Assembly (NCBI GenBank): GCA_900770605.1
Contig: CAAGKS010000057.1
Span: forward strand, 1-5,783
Reading direction: 5' to 3'
Source: Clostridia bacterium
Lineage (GTDB): Bacteria > Bacillota > Clostridia > Oscillospirales > CAG-272
DNA: 5,783 nucleotides
How positions within the stretch are numbered: the first letter of the stretch is position 1; every line of letters starts with the position of its first letter. The notes below the pieces were generated by a model, which was not told where the DNA came from, searched no databases, and was given only the letters and a program-made list of their open reading frames with translations. The position numbers and the translations under genes are program-made. Positions 1-5,783 of the stretch are shown in pieces.

Positions 1-102
1 CTTGCCCTTGATCTTGTTGACGCTTTCCTTGGCGCGACATATGCGAACGGCGGAAACCACGTTGTCCGCGTTGCAATGCTTGCAGACATCGAAAACAAAT
101 AA
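1..102 (+). CDS. rpiB: Ribose-5-phosphate isomerase B, C-terminal end only (5' end outside window)
   Basis: Reading frame 1 is open from the window edge to a TAA at 100-102 and gives 33 residues. They contain VDAFLGATY, then GGNH, a following RV pair, and an end in ADIENK. This lines up closely with the C-terminus of RpiB/LacAB isomerases as I know it from E. coli (VDAWLGAQYEGGRH, then QQRV and AIE), with one extra residue before GG and Asn in place of Arg in the GGRH motif. RpiB interconverts ribulose 5-phosphate and ribose 5-phosphate in the cytoplasmic pentose phosphate pathway. The nearby rpe and prs genes support the call. The active-site half of the protein is not visible, so a LacA/LacB-type or other RpiB-family sugar isomerase remains possible. 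The gene ends 55 bases before ispD on the same strand, with no clear terminator between them. Confidence 0.7.
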   Translation, partial: LALDLVDAFLGATYANGGNHVVRVAMLADIENK

Positions 103-157
103 GGGATAGCCTCATTATTTCACCCGAGGTAAAAATCCATTTTAACGGAGAAAAATT

Positions 158-937
158 ATGTGTGTTAAAAAGATAGCCGGAATATTGCGCGCGGTAAACG
201 GCTCACCCCACCCCAAGAATTTCACCTCGGCGGTGATCGCCGCGGCGGGACTTTCGGAGCGCTTTGGCGGTGACGTTACCAAGCAGATGACTACGCTGTG
301 CGGAGTTCCTCTGCTTATCCATACCCTGCGCGCCTACGAAGCGTCTGATTGCATTCACGAAATAATAATAGTTGCAAAAACAAGCGAGCTTGCGGCTTGG
401 CAGAAGCTGTGCGAGGAGCACGGCATAACCAAGCTCACCCACATAGTTGAGGGTGGATACACCCGTCAGGAATCGGTGCTTCGCGGCTTTGAGGCGATAG
501 ACAAGAAGGCAAAGTTCGTGGCTATTGCGGACGGCGCGAGATGTCTCATAACTCCCGAGCGCATAACCGAGGTCTGCCGCGCGGCGTACAAGTACAAGGC
601 GGCAACTGCGGCGCATCGCTCCACAGACACCGTAAAGATAGCGGACAAGAAGGGCTTTATAGGCTCTACCACGGACAGAGATACCGTGTGGCTCGCCCAG
701 ACTCCGCAGGTATTCAAGGCAAAGCTCTATCGCGCGGCGGCTTACACCGCTCTCAAAAAAGGCTTTGTGGCAACTGACGACAACTCTCTGGTTGAAAACG
801 TAGGCCACCCCATTCGTCTTGTAGAGTGCGGCGCACAGAATATAAAAATAACCACTCGCGAGGATCTCGCGGTGGCCGAGGGCGTTCTTTGCGACAGAGC
901 GCGTGTAAACAATATATCTCTTAATAACGAGGTTTGA
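158..937 (+). CDS. ispD: 2-C-methyl-D-erythritol 4-phosphate cytidylyltransferase (IspD)
   Basis: IspD transfers CMP from CTP to 2-C-methyl-D-erythritol 4-phosphate, the third step of the MEP pathway to isopentenyl diphosphate. The 259-residue product shows the nucleotide-binding loop AAAGLSERFG (28-37) with K42-Q43, the GGYTRQESV stretch (99-107), a DGAR motif (125-128, D125 matching the metal-binding Asp), STDTVK (155-160), QTPQVF (181-186), ATDDNSLVE (205-213) and NIKITTREDL (228-237, with the substrate-site Lys K230). The core starts near residue 23, so there is an N-terminal extension of about 20 residues compared with many IspDs. The ATG at 158 is still the best start, because GGAG at 147-150 lies 7 bases upstream. 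The usual HDAARP motif reads ADGARC here, a mild divergence that keeps the Asp and Arg. It is followed almost directly by ispF, so the two are very probably co-transcribed. The call to IspD over the related TarI/CDP-ribitol family rests on the ispF neighbour as well as the motifs. Confidence 0.95.
   Translation: MCVKKIAGILRAVNGSPHPKNFTSAVIAAAGLSERFGGDVTKQMTTLCGVPLLIHTLRAYEASDCIHEIIIVAKTSELAAWQKLCEEHGITKLTHIVEGGYTRQESVLRGFEAIDKKAKFVAIADGARCLITPERITEVCRAAYKYKAATAAHRSTDTVKIADKKGFIGSTTDRDTVWLAQTPQVFKAKLYRAAAYTALKKGFVATDDNSLVENVGHPIRLVECGAQNIKITTREDLAVAEGVLCDRARVNNISLNNEV
929..932 (+). promoter_or_regulatory. Ribosome binding site deciding the ispF start
   Basis: GAGG lies at the very end of ispD. 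Two in-frame ATGs follow, at 937 and 943, and a TTG at 934. The spacer is 4 bases to 937 and 10 bases to 943. The family N-terminus (MRIGHGYDVHR) begins exactly at 943, so 943 is preferred; 937 would form a TGATG stop-start overlap with ispD and add two residues (Met-Ile). Confidence 0.55.
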
Positions 938-942
938 TGATA

Positions 943-1422
943 ATGCGTATAGGACACGGATATGACGTTCACCGTCTTTGCGAAGGCAGACGGCTGATCA
1001 TTGGCGGAGTTGATATTCCGCACGAGGTTGGACTGCTTGGTCACTCTGACGCCGACGTTCTCGTACACGCCGTATGCGACGCGCTGCTTGGCGCGGCAGC
1101 GCTCGGCGATATAGGAAAGCTTTTTCCCGATACGGACGAGCGTTTTAAGAACGCGAACAGTCTGCTTCTTCTCAAAAAGGTAGCAACGCATATTTACTGT
1201 GCGGGATATCGCATAGTAAATATAGATGCAACCGTTATAGCGCAGGCGCCAAAGCTTGCTCCTCATATCAGGGCGATGAGATCGAATATCGCAAGATCGC
1301 TTGATATGGATATCTCCGAGATAAGCGTTAAGGCAACCACCGAGGAGGGACTTGGCTTTTCGGGTGAAAAGCTCGGAATAGCGGCTCACGCGGTCTGCCT
1401 TATTGAAAAAATCTCCGAGTAA
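943..1422 (+). CDS. ispF: 2-C-methyl-D-erythritol 2,4-cyclodiphosphate synthase (IspF)
   Basis: IspF cyclises CDP-methylerythritol 2-phosphate to methylerythritol 2,4-cyclodiphosphate with release of CMP, in the MEP pathway; family members are homotrimers with a Zn site at the subunit interface. Taken from 943 the protein is 159 residues, the same length as E. coli IspF. Residues D8 and H10 (in GYDVHR) and H42 (after GHSDADVLV) match the metal ligands, and the family signatures GDIGKLFPDTD and KATTEEGLGFSG are intact. It starts 5 bases after the ispD stop (or overlaps it by one base if ATG 937 is used), which suggests translational coupling. IspE, the kinase that acts between IspD and IspF, is not in the window and must be encoded elsewhere. 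The frame extends upstream to TTG 934, but those extra codons are not part of the family. Confidence 0.96.
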   Translation: MRIGHGYDVHRLCEGRRLIIGGVDIPHEVGLLGHSDADVLVHAVCDALLGAAALGDIGKLFPDTDERFKNANSLLLLKKVATHIYCAGYRIVNIDATVIAQAPKLAPHIRAMRSNIARSLDMDISEISVKATTEEGLGFSGEKLGIAAHAVCLIEKISE

Positions 1423-1429
1423 CGCTCAG

Positions 1430-1514
1430 GAGAAAGTACGGCACTACAAACTCTGAAAGTTCACTTCCCCAAAAATTTTCACTTCCCTTTTGCAGTAGCC
1501 GTACCTAATTTCTC
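1430..1514. repeat. Imperfect inverted-repeat element between ispF and rpe, possibly MITE-like
   Basis: The outer arms are GAGAAA (1430-1435) joined to GTACGGC (1436-1442) on the left, and GCCGTAC (1498-1504), a 4-base bulge CTAA, then TTTCTC (1509-1514) on the right. That makes 13 complementary pairs around a central part of 55 bases. Inside the arms a further TAC and AAA can pair with TTT and GTA if short bulges are allowed. The centre holds two copies of TTCACTTCCC (1460-1469 and 1478-1487), 18 bases apart, around an AAAATTTT core. It contains no open frame of note. I see no clear target-site duplication. It may be a small mobile or repetitive intergenic element, or an RNA hairpin in a read-through transcript; its copy number cannot be judged from one window. 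Confidence 0.45.
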
Positions 1515-1585
1515 ATTTATAGAATATGCCCGTAAAGGCATTATTGCCAAAAGCGCACTCATTTATTTTTTAGACGGAGGCTCTG

Positions 1586-2266
1586 ATGATAATAATTTCC
1601 CCATCGGTCCTCGCCGCTGACTTCACAAGGCTTGGCGAGGAGGTCCGCAAGGTTCAGCTTGCAGGCGCACAGTACATACATCTTGACGTTATGGACGGCA
1701 TTTTCGTGCCAAACATCAGCTTTGGCATACCCGTTATCGCCTCGCTTCGTAAATGCTCCGATATTATCTTTGACGTGCATCTTATGATAACCGAGCCTCA
1801 AAGATACGTAAAGGACTTCGCAGACGCGGGCGCGGATATCATCACCATTCATTACGAGAGCTGTGACGATCCCGCAGCGGTCATCGAGCAGATCAAGGCG
1901 CTTGGCTGTCGCGCGGCAATATCCATAAAGCCCGCAACGCCTGCATCGGTCGTTCTGCCGCTTCTCAAGGACGTTGATATGGTGCTCGTTATGACGGTAG
2001 AGCCTGGATTTGGCGGTCAGAAGATGATCCACGAGGCGCTTGACAAGGTCAGAGAGATTCGCGCGTACGCTTTGCAAAACGGCATCGACGTTGACATTCA
2101 GGTGGACGGCGGCATAACTCCCGAAAACCTCAAGTATGCAACGGCGGCAGGCGCTAACGTAATAGTTGCAGGCTCTGCAATATTCCGCGCAGAAGATCCC
2201 GCAAAGACCGTTGAGCAAATGATCGCTATCGGCGAGCAATACACCTTTGGTACTGAAATTAAGTAA
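1586..2266 (+). CDS. rpe: Ribulose-phosphate 3-epimerase (Rpe)
   Basis: Rpe interconverts D-ribulose 5-phosphate and D-xylulose 5-phosphate in the non-oxidative pentose phosphate pathway. The 226-residue protein is full length for this TIM-barrel family. It opens with ISPSVLAADF (4-13), then HLDVMDGIFVPN (32-43) with metal ligands H32 and D34, DVHLMI (62-67) with H64, MTVEPGFGGQ (135-144), and QVDGGI (171-176) with catalytic/metal Asp D173, followed by the phosphate-binding GSAIF near residues 196-200. The ATG at 1586 has a strong GGAGG at 1576-1580, 5 bases upstream, and is the only reasonable start. A TAGAAT at 1520-1525 could be a -10 box, but I find no good -35 partner, so whether rpe has its own promoter or depends on read-through from ispDF is open. 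The downstream lipoprotein gene follows after 36 bases. Confidence 0.97.
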   Translation: MIIISPSVLAADFTRLGEEVRKVQLAGAQYIHLDVMDGIFVPNISFGIPVIASLRKCSDIIFDVHLMITEPQRYVKDFADAGADIITIHYESCDDPAAVIEQIKALGCRAAISIKPATPASVVLPLLKDVDMVLVMTVEPGFGGQKMIHEALDKVREIRAYALQNGIDVDIQVDGGITPENLKYATAAGANVIVAGSAIFRAEDPAKTVEQMIAIGEQYTFGTEIK

Positions 2267-2302
2267 ATTAAATAAAAATTTTAATAAAAAGGGGACAGAT
2301 CA

Positions 2303-4447
2303 ATGAACTCAAAGAAAATTCTCGCACTTCTTCTTGCGCTCGTAATGGTGCTCTCGTTTTTAGTCGCTTGTGACGGTGACGATAAAAAGACCGACAACAC
2401 AAACGACAACGTAAGCGACAACACAGGCAACGATACGAACGACGACGCTACCAACGACGGAAACGACGACGGTAACAATGACGATGAAGAAGACAACACC
2501 AACGACGATCAGCAGAACCAGTATCCCACGATCACCATAGCAGAAGCTCTCGAGCTTTGCGGTGAGACCGGCAACATCACGGAAGAAAGATACTACATAC
2601 GCGCTACCGTAAAGAGCATCGACAACGCGAACTTTGGCGCGATGACGATCGAGGACGAAACGGGCGAGATCCCCGTTTACAGAACCGACAACGCTGACGG
2701 AACTGTGAACTACTGCGATCTTGCAGACAAGCCCTACACAGGCGACGAGGTGCTTTTCTACTGCCAGCTCCAGAACCACAACGGCACTAAGGAAGTAAAG
2801 AGCGCTTATCTTATAGAGTTCAAAAAGGTCGAGCAGAACTTTGACGAGTCTGAATACACCGCTATGTCCATATCAGATGCAAGAGACTCCGCAAAGGGCA
2901 CGAAGGTAAAGGTTGACGGCGTAGTTGCAAAGATCACCTTTGCTAACGGGCATATCCCCAGTGGCGTCATTCTGGTTGACGAAACACAGTCTATCTACGT
3001 ATACGACTCCGAGCTTGCAGCTCGCGTAAAGATAGGCAACAAGATCGAGATCCTTGCTTCCAAGACCTATTGGATACTCGACAGCGAGCAGAACAGCGCT
3101 GAGAAATTCGGCTATATCGGCTGTAACCAGCTTGAGAATGCAAAGCTCCTCTCAAACGATGAAAAAACCACAAACGAATTTGACAAGTCCTGGATAACCG
3201 AGACCACCGTCAAGGAGATCATGGACAACCCCGTCACCAACGATATCACCACTACAATATTCAAGGTGAACGCTCTCGTTAAGAAGGTTGATGGCACAGG
3301 CTTTGTAAACTACTACATCAACGATCTTGACGGCACCACGGGCTCTTACGTATATACCCAGTGCAACGGCTCAGACTTCTCCTACCTCGATCAGTTTGAC
3401 GGCAAGATATGCACAGTATATCTCGTAGCTCTCAATGCAAAGTCCACCTCCTCCGAATGCTTCTACCGCTTCCTCCCCGTTCTCGTTGAGGACAACGGCT
3501 TCGTATTCGATACGAACAAGGCGGCTGAGCACGCGGTCAAGTATTACGGAGTACCCTCTATCGAAGCAAGCTACACGGGCGACCCCGAACTTGAGCTTCC
3601 CGTAGTGATCGACTCCGATCTTCTCGGATTTAAGAACGCTACCCTTTCCTACTCCTCGAGCAACACGAGCGTAGTATATTTCACTAACGACGGCGGCAGG
3701 ATCATACTCCATTGCGGAAGCACGGGAACCGCTACCGTTACAGTTAAGGGCTCTTACAACAACGTTGAGTACACTCAGACAGTTACTGTAAGCGTTACCG
3801 CGAACGAGCAGTACGATACCATAACCATTCAGGAAGCGATCAACTCCGAACTTGGCGAGATCGTTACCATCAAGGGTATCGTAGGTCCTTCCGTTGTAAA
3901 TAAGTCCGGTTTCTATCTCTTCGACGAGACAGGTATGGTTGCAGTTACCGTTGACGCGAGCGTATTCGCTTCTATCGAGATCGGACACGAGGTAGTGCTT
4001 CAGGGTAAGAGAGATTGCTTCAAGGATGCAGGAAAGACACACGCAGGTCAGATCGCGATAAGCAACTGCACCGTTCTTGCAAACTACTACGGCAACCACG
4101 AGTATCCCACGGATCTGTTCATCACGGACAAGACGTTGCTTGATATGTACAACCTCAACGTCAACGAGGATCACTCCACCGAGGTTTATGTTGTAAAGGC
4201 AACCGTTGTTATCGTTGAAACAGCTTACTACACCTCTATCAAGCTCACGGGAGAGGGCGTAAGTCAGTTTACACTTTACTGCTCCAGCGCAGGACAGTAT
4301 TCCTTCCTCAAGGCTTATAACGGACAAGAGGTAACTCTTGAGATCGCGCCTTGTAACTGGAACAACAAGACCTTCTATGCAGGCTGTGTTCTCGCAGTTC
4401 GTACAGAGGACGGTAAGATCGTTAACGACCTTAACTTCATTGGATAA
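2303..4447 (+). CDS. Secreted lipoprotein with acidic linker, tandem OB-fold-like modules and an Ig-like module; function unknown
   Basis: I do not recognise a named family. The 714-residue product begins with a lipoprotein signal: basic NSKK, a hydrophobic stretch (6-22) and a lipobox LVAC with Cys23, so it should be lipid-anchored outside the membrane. Residues 24-72 are a low-complexity tether made mostly of Asp, Asn and Thr. After it come modules of about 90-110 residues that look like OB-folds, at roughly 75-173, 185-284, 298-397, 504-592 and 604-712. Several repeat one pattern: a short helix (such as TITIAEALE at 76-84 or TITIQEAIN at 506-514), a strand with xxVKGxV, then a strand ending in DETG or DETQ. 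Residues about 405-500 resemble a bacterial Ig-like domain (YSSSNTSVVYF, then GTATVTVKG). No catalytic motif is evident, so binding or scaffolding at the cell surface is the likeliest role. Start: ATG 2303, with GGGG at 2291-2294 upstream. It lies 36 bases after rpe and may share its transcript. Confidence 0.85.
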   Translation: MNSKKILALLLALVMVLSFLVACDGDDKKTDNTNDNVSDNTGNDTNDDATNDGNDDGNNDDEEDNTNDDQQNQYPTITIAEALELCGETGNITEERYYIRATVKSIDNANFGAMTIEDETGEIPVYRTDNADGTVNYCDLADKPYTGDEVLFYCQLQNHNGTKEVKSAYLIEFKKVEQNFDESEYTAMSISDARDSAKGTKVKVDGVVAKITFANGHIPSGVILVDETQSIYVYDSELAARVKIGNKIEILASKTYWILDSEQNSAEKFGYIGCNQLENAKLLSNDEKTTNEFDKSWITETTVKEIMDNPVTNDITTTIFKVNALVKKVDGTGFVNYYINDLDGTTGSYVYTQCNGSDFSYLDQFDGKICTVYLVALNAKSTSSECFYRFLPVLVEDNGFVFDTNKAAEHAVKYYGVPSIEASYTGDPELELPVVIDSDLLGFKNATLSYSSSNTSVVYFTNDGGRIILHCGSTGTATVTVKGSYNNVEYTQTVTVSVTANEQYDTITIQEAINSELGEIVTIKGIVGPSVVNKSGFYLFDETGMVAVTVDASVFASIEIGHEVVLQGKRDCFKDAGKTHAGQIAISNCTVLANYYGNHEYPTDLFITDKTLLDMYNLNVNEDHSTEVYVVKATVVIVETAYYTSIKLTGEGVSQFTLYCSSAGQYSFLKAYNGQEVTLEIAPCNWNNKTFYAGCVLAVRTEDGKIVNDLNFIG

Positions 4448-4466
4448 GATACGGATAAAAATAAAA

Positions 4467-4502
4467 ACACCCACCGACCACGTTAGTGTGGTCGGTGGGT
4501 GT
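4467..4502. terminator. Bidirectional Rho-independent terminator between the lipoprotein gene and prs
   Basis: A perfect 15-base-pair stem (left arm 4467-4481, ACACCCACCGACCAC; right arm 4488-4502) closes a 6-base loop, GTTAGT. On the + strand it is followed by CTTTTATATTT, and on the - strand by a run equivalent to TTTTATTTTTAT. It starts 19 bases after the lipoprotein stop and lies 31 bases beyond the prs stop. It can therefore terminate both convergent transcripts. Confidence 0.93.
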
Positions 4503-4533
4503 CTTTTATATTTACTTGACAGTTAGCTTGATT

Positions 4534-5667
4534 TTAACCGTTAGCCTTTGCGCTGAGCTCAGCCTTGTGCTTTTCAACGATAGTGTTGATACGCTTAACA
4601 GGGTTGAGAAGCTCGCTGAGAGTTGCATCGTGGTTGAGGGTGTCGATGATGTACGCTACGTACTTACACATATTTACCTCGACCGACCACTCTCTGCTTG
4701 CAAGATCAGGACGGCGGTAAACGAGGTTAGTTGTGAATATTCTGCTGATAACGCCGTCGGCATAAGCCTTATCGAACTTTTCAAGCGAATCGGTGAAAAG
4801 TCCAAAGGTCGCGAAAGCAAAGATCCTCTTTGCTCCCTTTTCCTTGAGCTGAAGAGCAACGTCGAGAAGCGACTCACCGGAGGAGATCATATCGTCAACG
4901 ATAATAACGTCCTTGCCCGAGAGATCCTGTCCCAAGTACTCGTGAGCCTCAATGGGATTGTGACCGTTAACTACAACAGCGTAGTTACGGCGCTTGTAGA
5001 ACATACCGATATTCAAGCCAAGCACTGAGGAGAAGTACATACATCTTCCCATAGCGCCCTCATCGGGAGATATGATCATAAGATTATCCTTATCGATAAC
5101 TACGTCAGGCACGTTACGTACCAAGGACTTGATCATCTGATAAGTAGGCATTACGTTGTCAAAGCCTGAAAGAGGAATAGCATTCTGTACTCTGGGGTCG
5201 TGCGCGTCAAAGGTGATAATGTTGGTAACACCCATGTTAACGAGCTCCTGAAGCATAAGAGCGCAGTCAAGTGACTCTCTGCCGTTTCTCTTGTGCTGTC
5301 TGCCCTCGTAAAGCATAGGCATTATAACTGTAACACGTCTTGCCTTACCCATGTTAGCCGCGATAACGCGCTTCAGGTCAGCAAAATGATCGTCAGGGCT
5401 CATAGGAACCTCAACGCCGCGCATCTTGTACTTAACACCGTAATTAAACACGTCACAAACGATATAAAGATCGTGACCGCGGAGAGATTCATGCACGAAT
5501 CCCTTTCCCTCACCTGTTCCAAAACGGGGACATTCTGCGTGAACCAGGAAGGTCTGGTCGTCCGTACAGTTTCTCCACGTCTTGAGGTAGTAATCAACCT
5601 GCGCCGCGAAATCCTCGCAGCCTCTCATACCAATAACACTAAGATCAGCGTAAAGTGAATCGTTCAT
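4534..5667 (-). CDS. prs: Ribose-phosphate pyrophosphokinase (PRPP synthetase), divergent long form
   Basis: Prs moves pyrophosphate from ATP to ribose 5-phosphate, making PRPP for nucleotide, histidine, tryptophan and NAD synthesis. The 377-residue protein is longer than the usual ~315. Family landmarks are present in order: RFGTGEGKGFVHESLRG (48-64, matching the RFxDGE...ESIRG region), the ATP-loop equivalent MPMLYEGRQHKRNGRES (116-132), FDAHDP (153-158, with the H156 expected at the active site), SPDEGAMGR (200-208), FYKRR (223-227) and the PRPP-binding loop VIIVDDMISSGES (254-266). In classical Prs that last loop reads VDDMxDTAGT; here DTAGT is replaced by SSGES, with both acidic residues kept. 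About 40 extra residues sit at the C-terminus (after ~335), plus changes at the N-terminus. The start ATG (5665-5667) has GGAGG (5675-5679 on the other strand) 7 bases upstream. It is transcribed alone from a strong promoter, convergent with the lipoprotein gene. PRPP synthetase is well supported as the family; full activity of this variant is inferred. Confidence 0.9.
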   Translation of the reverse strand: MNDSLYADLSVIGMRGCEDFAAQVDYYLKTWRNCTDDQTFLVHAECPRFGTGEGKGFVHESLRGHDLYIVCDVFNYGVKYKMRGVEVPMSPDDHFADLKRVIAANMGKARRVTVIMPMLYEGRQHKRNGRESLDCALMLQELVNMGVTNIITFDAHDPRVQNAIPLSGFDNVMPTYQMIKSLVRNVPDVVIDKDNLMIISPDEGAMGRCMYFSSVLGLNIGMFYKRRNYAVVVNGHNPIEAHEYLGQDLSGKDVIIVDDMISSGESLLDVALQLKEKGAKRIFAFATFGLFTDSLEKFDKAYADGVISRIFTTNLVYRRPDLASREWSVEVNMCKYVAYIIDTLNHDATLSELLNPVKRINTIVEKHKAELSAKANG

Positions 5668-5702
5668 AGCTTTCCCTCCGAGCTTTTTTATTCAACAGCT
5701 AT

Positions 5703-5731
5703 ATTATAGCATACTTTTTTCGTCATAACAA
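5703..5731 (-). promoter_or_regulatory. Sigma-A-type promoter of prs
   Basis: On the - strand there is TTGTTA (5726-5731) as the -35 box, a 17-base spacer, and a perfect TATAAT (5703-5708) as the -10 box, preceded by TGC, which makes an extended -10. Transcription should start near 5696, leaving a leader of about 28 bases that contains the prs ribosome binding site. The region upstream (5732-5783) is very rich in A and T, including a run of eight T, and could act as an UP element. A 6+1+6 inverted repeat, GCTATA-T-TATAGC (5698-5710), overlaps the -10 box. Confidence 0.88.
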
Positions 5732-5783
5732 GCGATTTTCCGTTTTTTTTAATTATTTTATTACAAAACGTAACTTTTAATAA

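Noticed and set aside
104..137. Possible nested hairpin (GGAT/ATCC outside, CCTC/GAGG inside) between the rpiB-like gene and ispD
   Set aside because: Each stem is only 4 pairs, the inner loop is long and no T run follows, so it is not a credible terminator or riboswitch.
742..1389. An antisense open frame across ispD and ispF
   Set aside because: Both + strand genes are certain from family motifs, and the antisense product shows no domain and no upstream ribosome binding site.
1490..1525. Possible rpe promoter made of TTGCAG and TAGAAT
   Set aside because: The spacing is 24 bases, too long for a sigma-A promoter, and no better -35 box lies at the right distance from TAGAAT.
1526..1548. Short competing hairpins ATGCC/GGCAT and GGCA/TGCC upstream of rpe
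   Set aside because: The stems have 4-5 pairs and are easily formed by chance; without comparison to relatives they do not support an attenuator.
3371..4474. A long open frame of about 367 codons antisense to the lipoprotein gene
   Set aside because: It is a mirror frame of the real gene, has no ribosome binding site I can see, its product has no recognisable motif, and it begins between the lipoprotein stop and the terminator.
4486..5028. A + strand open frame starting inside the terminator hairpin and running over prs
   Set aside because: It lies antisense to a clear Prs and its start codon is within the terminator stem-loop.
5732..5783. A/T-rich right edge as a replication origin or a divergent promoter
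   Set aside because: There is no DnaA box or iteron, and the sequence ends before any divergent gene could be seen; an UP element for prs is enough to explain it.

Overview
The window reads as a piece of a Bacillota (Clostridia-type) chromosome, probably from a gut or rumen anaerobe. The signs are strong GGAG-type ribosome binding sites, an MEP isoprenoid pathway gene pair, a lipoprotein with an Asp/Asn-rich tether, a divergent long-form PRPP synthetase, and a textbook sigma-A promoter. This placement is inferred from style and not from a marker gene. There is no sign of phage, an insertion sequence, CRISPR, or tRNA/rRNA.

Layout, left to right. Bases 1-102 are the tail of a ribose-5-phosphate isomerase B (rpiB-like) gene. 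At 158-937 lies ispD and at 943-1422 ispF, almost touching; they encode two enzymes of the MEP route to isoprenoids. A 163-base gap follows (1423-1585) and holds a small imperfect inverted-repeat element of about 85 bases. Then come rpe (1586-2266, ribulose-phosphate 3-epimerase) and, 36 bases later, a large secreted lipoprotein (2303-4447) that appears to carry several OB-fold-like modules and one Ig-like module. All of these are on the + strand. A strong hairpin at 4467-4502 with T-rich tracts on both sides ends this strand and also ends the convergent gene prs (4534-5667, - strand). The prs promoter and an A/T-rich upstream tract fill the right edge.

Functionally, three of the housekeeping genes meet at ribose 5-phosphate: RpiB and Rpe interconvert ribulose 5-phosphate with ribose 5-phosphate and xylulose 5-phosphate, and Prs turns ribose 5-phosphate into PRPP. 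IspD and IspF act on the MEP branch. The lipoprotein is the only gene of unknown function. I found no convincing new biological system; the most interesting items are the inverted-repeat element, the modular lipoprotein and the altered PRPP loop of Prs.
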